Of a stretch of DNA of 48,668 nucleotides, positions 8,511 to 15,463 are shown one piece after another; position 1 is the stretch's first letter, and each line of letters opens with the position of its first letter. The stretch lies in contig DKNY01000048.1 in the NCBI GenBank assembly GCA_002470275.1, positions 943 through 49,610 of the forward strand. The letters are read 5' to 3'. Position numbers and translations under genes: made by a program. The notes under the pieces are model-generated. The model was given only the letters and a program-made list of their open reading frames with translations, made no database searches and was not told the origin of the DNA. The DNA comes from Gammaproteobacteria bacterium UBA7376. Lineage in GTDB: Bacteria; Pseudomonadota; Gammaproteobacteria; Pseudomonadales; Azotimanducaceae.

Positions 8511-9758
8511 GTGACCGGCTTGGACTCAAATTTCTCAGTGCTCAAAACTGAAATCCAGCATGAATTTCATGCTCGCCCCGCCCTGTCCGTGGATGTGGCC
8601 CAGAGTCTCATCTACCACTGGTCTGTGGTCACTCAGTCTGGAGCAGTAGGGCTCGGTGAGCAGGCACCCCTAACGCCTGAGGCCGCCTACGTGAAGCAGC
8701 ACTATCCCTTTGACGGTCGGCACTCCAAATTTGAGTTGGCCAACGGGACGCTGAGGGTTGAGCGGCATACGGAGTTCCTGTCCTTTACCTTTGTGCCTAC
8801 AGACCCCCAGGGCGAGGAGGGGACTTTGCTGGCGGGCGTGAGCCCGCTGCTGGGCACGCATGTTTTTTGCGCCAGCAGAATTAAACTGGTCAATGAACCG
8901 CGCGGCGCCGGCGACGACGCCACAGGCACCCAACGCCTGTATGGCGGCCGCAACACGGGGATTGGCTACGAAATTGAAACGAGCTTTGCGAATGATGCCC
9001 GAGGGTTTGTTGAGTATCAGGTTTGGGGTGCGCAGTCTGATCCCATAATCCGAGGGCGCATCATCAAATTGCTTACGGATATCGAGATGTATCGCCTGGC
9101 GGCCATGATGGCGCTACCCCTGACCCAGCAGCGTGGTGCGACGCTTCGGTCGTTAGAGTCCCAGGTGCAGCAAATCGGCCGAGCGCTGGATGAAGAGGGG
9201 GAGGAAACTAACGCGGAGAATGTGCACCGAATCTCCGAGCTGCTGCTCTCCGTGCAGGAACTACAGGAAGCAACCCAGTATCGCTTCGCTGCCTCGAGTG
9301 CCTACCGGGATATTGTTGAGGCAAGGCTGGATGCCATTGATGAGGTGCCCGTTGCTATGCGCACCACGCTGCGTGACTTCATTGACCATCGGCTTACGCC
9401 CGCCATGAAGAGTGTTCAGGCCTTTGACAACAGGCTAAAGCTGTTGGCCGACGCCTCTCAAAAGCTGATGTCGCTGGCGCGAACAAAATTCGATCTGGAA
9501 ATACAAACCCAAAATCAGATGCTGCTCGAGTTGATGGTGGATCGCGCACGCCAGCAAATACGCCTAACGCACGCCATTGAGGGATTCAGCGTAGTCGCGA
9601 TCACCTACTACGCCATGAATCTCATCAAATTTGCCCTGGATGCGGTCCCGCCCCTGCCTCTTGCCGATGAAGTTGTTTTAGGTGGTCTGATCCCCGTTGT
9701 GGCTGTGGCCACGTTTGGGCTGACCCGGTTTATTCAGCGCCGCGTGAGCAGGGATTAG
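8511..9758 (+). CDS. DUF3422 family membrane-anchored protein
   Basis: I recognise this as the DUF3422 family, whose function is unknown. Typical features are the N-terminal EFHARPALSV motif near residue 20, the RHTEFLSFTF motif near 85, a long central helical region (about 180-345, likely coiled coil, with SLESQVQQIGRALDEEGEE), and a C-terminal pair of hydrophobic segments (VVAITYYAMNLIKFAL and LGGLIPVVAVATFGL) ending in a basic tail. The start is GTG 8511 with GGAGG 10 bases upstream. The gene lies 137 bases after the PQQ dehydrogenase on the same strand and tail-to-tail with the TetR gene, 9 bases apart. The 137-bp gap holds no clear terminator. Confidence 0.85.
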   Translation: MTGLDSNFSVLKTEIQHEFHARPALSVDVAQSLIYHWSVVTQSGAVGLGEQAPLTPEAAYVKQHYPFDGRHSKFELANGTLRVERHTEFLSFTFVPTDPQGEEGTLLAGVSPLLGTHVFCASRIKLVNEPRGAGDDATGTQRLYGGRNTGIGYEIETSFANDARGFVEYQVWGAQSDPIIRGRIIKLLTDIEMYRLAAMMALPLTQQRGATLRSLESQVQQIGRALDEEGEETNAENVHRISELLLSVQELQEATQYRFAASSAYRDIVEARLDAIDEVPVAMRTTLRDFIDHRLTPAMKSVQAFDNRLKLLADASQKLMSLARTKFDLEIQTQNQMLLELMVDRARQQIRLTHAIEGFSVVAITYYAMNLIKFALDAVPPLPLADEVVLGGLIPVVAVATFGLTRFIQRRVSRD

Positions 9759-9767
9759 GCCCTGGTC

Positions 9768-10475
9768 TCAGGGTTTCGTCTCAGCGTTTGCCGTGCGGGC
9801 AGACAGCGCCTGGGTCGCCGCGCTCTCTGGTGCGGCCAGCAGGCCCTGAAGGGCATCGATCAGGTCGCTGATGAAGGCCTCGTTCGGAGCGCTGTCCGGA
9901 GTCTTGTCCTGACTCGCAAGATGCGCCATAGAGACCGCACAGAGCCTCACCGCAGACTCCATGCGCCGCCGATAGGCGGCGCGATCAAGATGAGACAGCC
10001 TGCTTTTTAAACGTTTTCCCAGCTGCTCTCCGCTTGCGCCGCCACCGCCGCGCAGGGTGACCTGAGCCAGTGCCGACCTGTTGGTCAGCGCCAGCGTATG
10101 GCCAAATGCTCGGATGTATCGACGGATACCTGGGTTGGTCTGGAGTAAGCGGAATGGGGGCTCGACCATGAGCGCACAAAGTTCTCGCAGCCCGGGCTCC
10201 GGTTGCCGTTCAAGCAGTTGCTGCATAGCCTGGGCGCGTGCTTCCTGAATCTCAAGCGAGCGCGTCTCGTGCAGGGCTTCGATTAGGCCGGCGCGGGTTT
10301 TAAAGTGATAGTGCAGCGCGGACTCATTCCTTTGTCCGGCCGCCTGGACGATGTCGCGTATCGAAGTATTTTCAATACCCTGCTTTGCAATGAGTGCCTC
10401 AGCGGCAAACATCAGCGACTCACGGGTGGCGTTCGCGCGCCGCTTAGTCTTAGGGGGTTCTACTGGCAATGTCAT
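9768..10475 (-). CDS. TetR/AcrR family transcriptional regulator
   Basis: This is a one-component repressor with an N-terminal helix-turn-helix (residues about 18-65: AAEALIAKQGIENTSIRDIVQAAGQRNESALHYHFKTR broken by the turn at QAAGQ) and a variable C-terminal ligand-binding domain to residue 235. Its start overlaps the end of the upstream DsbA-like gene by 26 bases, so it is the last member of the GST-MBL-DsbA operon and is probably translationally coupled. By analogy with other TetR regulators it may control its own operon, the likely target being the 13830-13909 gap. The ligand could be an electrophile or aromatic thiol conjugate handled by the operon, which is inference. Confidence 0.9.
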   Translation of the reverse strand: MTLPVEPPKTKRRANATRESLMFAAEALIAKQGIENTSIRDIVQAAGQRNESALHYHFKTRAGLIEALHETRSLEIQEARAQAMQQLLERQPEPGLRELCALMVEPPFRLLQTNPGIRRYIRAFGHTLALTNRSALAQVTLRGGGGASGEQLGKRLKSRLSHLDRAAYRRRMESAVRLCAVSMAHLASQDKTPDSAPNEAFISDLIDALQGLLAAPESAATQALSARTANAETKP

Positions 10476-11739
10476 GCTCCACCAACCATATACGATCTTG
10501 TCCCCAGCAGCATAACGGCGCTTTGCCGCCGCCGGATATTCTGAAACTGGGGACCCCCCAGAGGTTACCGCCTTGCATTGCCGCCAGGTTACTCTGCAGA
10601 AGGGCGGCCGAATCTTGGCCTTTCGCGGCGGCGTTGAGGGCTAACCAATCTATCCCCGCACGGTCGGCTACCTGCTGCAGTCCCCGATTGCTGCTGATGT
10701 CTACGCCATCCTGCCAGGCGGCCTGGAGGTAGGCCGTGATGAAGGCCATCTCCTGGCCTAGGGCAACAGCGCCAGGGTAAAGGTCAAAGGCGCGTCGTAC
10801 CGGCTCGCCAAAGGGATCGACGATGCGTCCCAGAGGGGCGCCTTGTTCACGGCCTTGTTGTGCGGCGTCGGTGATAATGAAGCGCTGCTTGGCTCGTGGT
10901 GCCGTAACGCCGCGCATGAGCATAGGCATCACCGGGCGTAAACCGACGCGGATACCGGTCCGTTGAATCAGGTCTAGAACTCGTTGGTGGCCGATGGCGG
11001 TGAAGGGGCTACGCAGGGAGGGGAAGTATTCCAGCAGCACGTTTGAAGCCTGCTTGCTTGTATCTGGCTTAGGTTCCGGTACGCACGGTGACCAGTCTGC
11101 GCCACTGTATCCCTCTGCATGCAGTCGGGCTTCCAGGGACCGAATGCGGTCAATACCCCAGTACCACTCGCCTTGAAAATAAAACATGCCGCCCAGAAAG
11201 TGCCCTAAGGATTGCTGTAACGCCGTGCCGGCGAGGACCTTCTGTTTGGTGCCCGGCGTCTCGCTCCAGGCATCAAGGGATGCGCCTGCCCAAAGCCTTT
11301 CACCGATGCTGCCTGCCTCAGACGCAAAATTATCCTGGTCAAGCATTGGGGCCAGCGCAGCGTTGGCCGCTGCGACGGCTTGTTGAGTCGGCGTGACGAT
11401 GGCTGGCGAAAAAGCCACTCTGTAGAGCGGCGCGATCGCTTGAGCATCGCGCACAGCCCAGGCATCAAAACTTTCAGGGTTGCCCAGGTAGGGTGCCGGG
11501 GGTTTGCTGACCAGATGCACTCTAAAGTCCAGGGTATAGGCGGCACGAAGAACGTCAAGGCGCTGCACCGCAAGATGGCTGTGGGGATCATCTACACGGT
11601 GGAAATAGTGAACTTCAGGCTGGGCCCGCTGCTTCTTACACCGGCGGCGGGCGCGTTGGTGCTGCCGATGTCGATACGCTGGACTGGCGTAGTGACGCAT
11701 GGCGAGGGAGCGGAGCATGGTCTCCGGACGCATGATCAC
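10450..11739 (-). CDS. Tandem DsbA/kappa-GST-like (HCCA isomerase-like) protein
   Basis: Two thioredoxin-fold domains of the DsbA superfamily (2-hydroxychromene-2-carboxylate isomerase/kappa-class GST type) appear in one chain. Domain 1 begins near residue 43 with VHYFHRVDDPHSHLAVQRLDVL. Domain 2 begins near residue 236 with LEYFPSLRSPFTAIGHQRVLDLI and runs on through an all-helical insert. Domain 2 keeps the Ser-Pro-Phe active-site pattern; domain 1 has Pro-His-Ser instead, so only one site may be catalytic. No CxxC is present, which argues against a disulfide oxidoreductase. The start is GTG 11739, overlapping the stop of the MBL gene by four bases (GTGA). A glutathione-dependent isomerase or transferase is the likely role; substrate unknown. 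Confidence 0.75.
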   Translation of the reverse strand: MIMRPETMLRSLAMRHYASPAYRHRQHQRARRRCKKQRAQPEVHYFHRVDDPHSHLAVQRLDVLRAAYTLDFRVHLVSKPPAPYLGNPESFDAWAVRDAQAIAPLYRVAFSPAIVTPTQQAVAAANAALAPMLDQDNFASEAGSIGERLWAGASLDAWSETPGTKQKVLAGTALQQSLGHFLGGMFYFQGEWYWGIDRIRSLEARLHAEGYSGADWSPCVPEPKPDTSKQASNVLLEYFPSLRSPFTAIGHQRVLDLIQRTGIRVGLRPVMPMLMRGVTAPRAKQRFIITDAAQQGREQGAPLGRIVDPFGEPVRRAFDLYPGAVALGQEMAFITAYLQAAWQDGVDISSNRGLQQVADRAGIDWLALNAAAKGQDSAALLQSNLAAMQGGNLWGVPSFRISGGGKAPLCCWGQDRIWLVEHDIASRTP

Positions 11740-12779
11740 GGACCACTGATCTCCACAACATCGGAGTGTGCAGGGAGGTCAAAGCGCTGGAGATCAACGG
11801 TCAAAAGAATGTTTTCGGGCAGTCCACGCCTGAAAATGCGTTTCGCAAGGGCGCTCTCAGGAGCAGGGACCAGGTGATAAAGAGCCAGTTGGCCAATGTT
11901 CGCGGTTTGCGCGCGCTGGGCTAGGCTCAGGGTGTCCGCGTGATAGTCGATGATGTCTGTCATTAACTGCGGCCCGAAGGGGACATCCAACTCACTCCCC
12001 AAGGCGATCATCTGATCGAGCAAGGGGCGTGATAGGGCATCATGAAGCACCAAATCAGCGCCCTCTGCCACCTCGAACAGGTTGTCCGAGACGTTGCTGT
12101 CTCCAGAAATCACCACGGATCGTCCCGCATAGTCGATGCGATAGCCCACTGCGGGTTCGATTGGCGGGTGGCTTACGGTGAAGGCGCGAATCGTAAGCTT
12201 GTCATCCGCCCACACAGTGCCTGGCTTGGCAAAGCCTTGGGCCTGCATGGGGCCTGCACGGGGAGGTAGGAGCGCCTCTCCATGATGGGCGATGCGATAG
12301 CCGCGGTCCAAGCCATAGGCTTGGTTGAAGCCAGCGACAACCCGCGCCACGCCCGTGGGTCCATAAATGGTTAGCGGCTCACGTCGCCCCTGAACCCAAG
12401 ACCCAAGGTTGATATCGGCTATGCCGGTAATGTGGTCAGAGTGAAAGTGGGTTAAAAAGACGCCGTCCAGTCGGTCAAGAGGGAGCTGGGCCTGAATCAC
12501 CCTGAGGGGCGCACGCGCACCGACATCAAAGATAAAAAAGTGCTCGGGGGTTACCACGGCGATGCAGGCCTGAGCGCGGGCCACATCATTGCCCAAGGGT
12601 GAGGCACTGCCGCAAACGAGCACGCTTAGACCGTCAATGGGCTTAAACGCCCGACCGACCTGAGCGATCGCGCCTTGCTTCAGCAGCCAATTCTGACCCG
12701 CCTCGGTGTAGTAGAGGGCCGATGCGCCGAGGCCCAGCAGAACCGAGAGGGCGACGGCGACGTTGATCAATGTCCTCAT
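11736..12779 (-). CDS. Membrane-anchored metallo-beta-lactamase-fold hydrolase
   Basis: This is a zinc hydrolase of the MBL fold. An N-terminal hydrophobic helix (about residues 4-22) should anchor it in the membrane or act as signal. The metal motif is THFHSDH (His111, His113, Asp115, His116), with later metal-ligand regions around HPPIEPAVGYRIDYAGRS, SGDSNVSDN and the terminal LYHLVPAP. The overall layout (DGVFLTHFHSDHITGI plus the late VVISGDS) resembles the RNase Z/arylsulfatase-like branch rather than classical beta-lactamases or glyoxalase II. The start is ATG 12779, with GGAGGAGG directly upstream; a TTG at 12794 lies inside that ribosome binding site and is unlikely. It sits 21 bases after the GST gene and overlaps the next gene by four bases. 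Confidence 0.85.
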   Translation of the reverse strand: MRTLINVAVALSVLLGLGASALYYTEAGQNWLLKQGAIAQVGRAFKPIDGLSVLVCGSASPLGNDVARAQACIAVVTPEHFFIFDVGARAPLRVIQAQLPLDRLDGVFLTHFHSDHITGIADINLGSWVQGRREPLTIYGPTGVARVVAGFNQAYGLDRGYRIAHHGEALLPPRAGPMQAQGFAKPGTVWADDKLTIRAFTVSHPPIEPAVGYRIDYAGRSVVISGDSNVSDNLFEVAEGADLVLHDALSRPLLDQMIALGSELDVPFGPQLMTDIIDYHADTLSLAQRAQTANIGQLALYHLVPAPESALAKRIFRRGLPENILLTVDLQRFDLPAHSDVVEISGP

Positions 12780-12800
12780 GAAAACCTCCTCCAAGGCGCC

Positions 12801-13829
12801 TCAGACAAACAGTTGTTCGCAACCCGTGCCGGTCAGGATCTGATCTACCTGTGTTCTGGCCTCGTCCCCTAGGCGTTGATACGCCTCAGTGATCCACCGC
12901 AGACATTTGGCTTGATAGGGAAAGGCAGGCTGTTCCCAGGGTAGGCCGTCAATGGAGGTTCGCATCTCTGCCTCCCCGGCCTGAATTGCGCGAGCGTTGG
13001 CAAGCAGCGCGGGGGCGTAGGTACGCCCTATTTCTGACAACAGCTCATCCAGGGATGTCTTGACGTCATCGGTAGACATCCAGCCCGTCTCATCGGCTCT
13101 GAGTCCGCTGAGATCATCCATAAGGTCGGTCCAGGCATAGACTCTGGGGGCGTCCTTCAAACACAGCGCCGCTGGTGTGGGGTCGAATTTTGCCAGCTGG
13201 GTCAGCTGTGCATAGAGCGCGAAGTCAGCAGAAGCGGGCCGGCTACCCAATACGAAGCCCTGACGCTGGATGAGGGCATCCAAGATCTCCAAAAACCGTC
13301 GATAGCTGGCCTCGATGACCGGAGCCGTCACCTCGTTAGAACCCACCACGTGCAGACGAGAGATCTGTCTTTCCGCTATGTGGGCGCTCTGCGCCTCGAG
13401 TTGGGCTTGGGTCGCTTGAATATGCGTCCATCGGGGCAAGATTGTCGCCGCCATGTCAATGTCAGCCTGATATCGCCAGCGATAGTGGAACATCGGCTTT
13501 GTGAGCCATTCGTCCCCGTAGTCTTCGATCAGATAGTTCAAGAAATCGAGAACCGGATTCGGGGGCAGGGTGGCCTTGCCGCTGAATTCCTTTTCAAACC
13601 GTCGGATTAGCGGCGTGGAGTCTACGACGGCCTCGATATCGCCGTCTGCATTGGGGAGATAGAAAGTGGGCAGCAGATGCACCTTGGCCTTGGGCAGGCC
13701 CAGGTCGCGGTCTTGATCGCCAATCAGCAGCTCATAGGGAATGTGGCGATAACGAAGATAGGCCAGCATTTTTCGGGTATAGGGCGAACCTGGAGCGCCT
13801 TTGAACCTCAGGGGAAGAGTGCTGGCCAT
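12801..13829 (-). CDS. Glutathione S-transferase-like protein
   Basis: The N-terminal thioredoxin-like GST domain (residues 5-85) carries the glutathione-site pattern GAPGSPYTRKML (Ser15/Tyr17), a cis-Pro segment LLPTFYLP and DSTPLIRRFE. The helical GST C-domain follows to about residue 230 (FVLGSRPASADFALYAQLTQL). The chain then runs on to 342 residues, about 100 longer than ordinary GSTs, with a tail that mentions no known motif. It is the first gene of a four-gene minus-strand operon (GST, MBL hydrolase, tandem kappa-like protein, TetR). A Fur-like box lies about 50 bases upstream of its ATG. Conjugation or thiolysis of a hydrophobic electrophile is a reasonable guess. Confidence 0.85.
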   Translation of the reverse strand: MASTLPLRFKGAPGSPYTRKMLAYLRYRHIPYELLIGDQDRDLGLPKAKVHLLPTFYLPNADGDIEAVVDSTPLIRRFEKEFSGKATLPPNPVLDFLNYLIEDYGDEWLTKPMFHYRWRYQADIDMAATILPRWTHIQATQAQLEAQSAHIAERQISRLHVVGSNEVTAPVIEASYRRFLEILDALIQRQGFVLGSRPASADFALYAQLTQLAKFDPTPAALCLKDAPRVYAWTDLMDDLSGLRADETGWMSTDDVKTSLDELLSEIGRTYAPALLANARAIQAGEAEMRTSIDGLPWEQPAFPYQAKCLRWITEAYQRLGDEARTQVDQILTGTGCEQLFV

Positions 13830-13877
13830 GGGGTTGTCCCGATAAGTGAAACGACCTCAAAATTATCATGCTCAAAA

Positions 13878-13896
13878 AATAATGACAATCATTAAA
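13878..13896. promoter_or_regulatory. Fur-like box upstream of the GST operon
   Basis: The core AATGACAATCATT at 13881-13893 matches 15 of 19 positions of the classical Fur consensus (GATAATGATAATCATTATC) when read with its flanks. A further ATTATCAT lies just to the left (13862-13869), which could extend the site. The box lies 49 bases upstream of the GST ATG and just past the stop of the carboxylesterase gene, so it can only serve the GST operon. Iron control of this operon is inferred from the box alone. Confidence 0.55.
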
Positions 13897-13909
13897 CTCG
13901 GGCTTTGAG

Positions 13910-15463
13910 CTACTCGACGAGGGCGGACGACACAGGTAAGCGGCGCTCATTAATGTCGAAACCCAGCTTTGAGCAAAGGGTGGTATCCACGGGGAATACC
14001 GCCAACATCGCATTTAAGGATAAGGCTAGAGCATCCTCATCCCATCGCGGCCAGGTCGCGGTCGGGGCTGGCGCGCCGACTTGGGCAAAGGCAACCCACA
14101 TGTCCATTATGGATTGGGTTAACGCCCAGTCCTGGGTCTCCGTGGTGAGCCAACGGTCGTGGGTGCCAAAGACGTAGGGTATCTCTGCGCCATGGTAGGC
14201 ACCAATGGCTTGAGCACTTGATCGGACCCGATCAAAGCGATAGACGTAGGCCGAACTGCCCGCCCGATACAGCGCGTCCGCTGTCGCCAAGGTCGGGCAT
14301 TGGTAGCTGATTGCTGACCCCAAGGCATTTAGCCGTTGCCGCAGGGTCAGGCCTCCCAACCCTTGGTCCAGCCAGGCCCGAGTTTCTGGGGAATAAGGCT
14401 CGACAGCATCGGCCCAATCCTGGGGCGTGGGGGCTTCTATGTACATGAGGGCTTCGTCGGCATTGGTGCCCAGCAAAACAGGGCGCTGGGGGAGCGAGTC
14501 TCTCTTCATGAGTTCTGCCGGCGCTTGGGCCAGCAACCATTGATCAATAGGGGGGTCGTCATAGCCCCGTTCATAGCGTTCTTGCTGCAGGCGCAGTAAG
14601 GCTGCGCCGGGCAGCTGACGCATCTCCTGCAGGGTGATGCCCGCTTTTTGGGTAAGCGCAAGGCCCTCCTGCTCATCATCTGCCAGGGTGCGTTGCTGAG
14701 TCATCGCCCAGCCGCCACTCTGCATGATCGCCTTATGAAACAGTCCGTCCGCCATGGGCGTCGCCAGCAGGTAGCCGATGTTGCCTGCCCCGGCCGACTC
14801 ACCGAATATTGTGATGTTGCTCGAGTCTCCCCCCACCGACTGAATATGACGTTTCACCCACCCGAGGGCCTCGATTTGATCTAGCAGCCCATAGTTGCCC
14901 GAACTGCTGTGAACGGACTCTTTGGTGAGCTGGGGGTGCGCTAGGAAGCCAAAGATGCCCAGGCGATAAGCAATGGAGACGACCACTACGCCCTTAGCGG
15001 CCAGCTCGTGCCCTCGGTAGTCGGGTTCAAAGGACCAGCCGCCCTCATTGCCTCCGCCATGAATCCAAACCATGACCGGCAGCGGGTCTTCGCTAGGGGT
15101 CGCCGGAGTCCAGATGTTCAGAAACAGGCAGTCTTCGCTCACCTCAGGAGTTTGAGGGACCAGGCTGGGGTCGCCTCCCACACCAGCAGCCACCATGGCG
15201 TACCACTCAGTATTACCTTGGTCCTGCATGCAGGCCGGAGGCCAATCGCCCAGTTGGGCAATTTCAGCGATAGCCCGAGGAGGGGTCCAGCGATGGCTGC
15301 CCGTAGGCGGCAGGGCGTAGCGGATGCCTCGGTACTGCAGGACATCCGGGCCGTTGCGGGTCTGGACTGTTTCGGCCGTGAGGCCGATAGATTGGCTAAG
15401 CGCCAGGTGGGGCAGACAACCCAAGAGGATGACTGCAACCCACCGTGGGTAGCGCTTTATCAA
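13910..15463 (-). CDS. Type-B carboxylesterase/lipase family, periplasmic
   Basis: This is an alpha/beta hydrolase of the carboxylesterase type-B family (Pfam COesterase). A signal peptide (WVAVILLGCLPHLALSQ) is followed by EDCLFLNIWTP (residues 110-120), the oxyanion-hole HGGG (135-138), the nucleophile elbow GESAG with Ser222, and a late AYHGAEIPYVFG stretch that supplies the catalytic His. The start is TTG 15463, which overlaps the TGA of the upstream TonB receptor by four bases; no other early start fits the signal peptide. The coupling implies that the receptor imports an ester and the esterase cleaves it in the periplasm. The exact ester is unknown. Confidence 0.92.
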   Translation of the reverse strand: MIKRYPRWVAVILLGCLPHLALSQSIGLTAETVQTRNGPDVLQYRGIRYALPPTGSHRWTPPRAIAEIAQLGDWPPACMQDQGNTEWYAMVAAGVGGDPSLVPQTPEVSEDCLFLNIWTPATPSEDPLPVMVWIHGGGNEGGWSFEPDYRGHELAAKGVVVVSIAYRLGIFGFLAHPQLTKESVHSSSGNYGLLDQIEALGWVKRHIQSVGGDSSNITIFGESAGAGNIGYLLATPMADGLFHKAIMQSGGWAMTQQRTLADDEQEGLALTQKAGITLQEMRQLPGAALLRLQQERYERGYDDPPIDQWLLAQAPAELMKRDSLPQRPVLLGTNADEALMYIEAPTPQDWADAVEPYSPETRAWLDQGLGGLTLRQRLNALGSAISYQCPTLATADALYRAGSSAYVYRFDRVRSSAQAIGAYHGAEIPYVFGTHDRWLTTETQDWALTQSIMDMWVAFAQVGAPAPTATWPRWDEDALALSLNAMLAVFPVDTTLCSKLGFDINERRLPVSSALVE

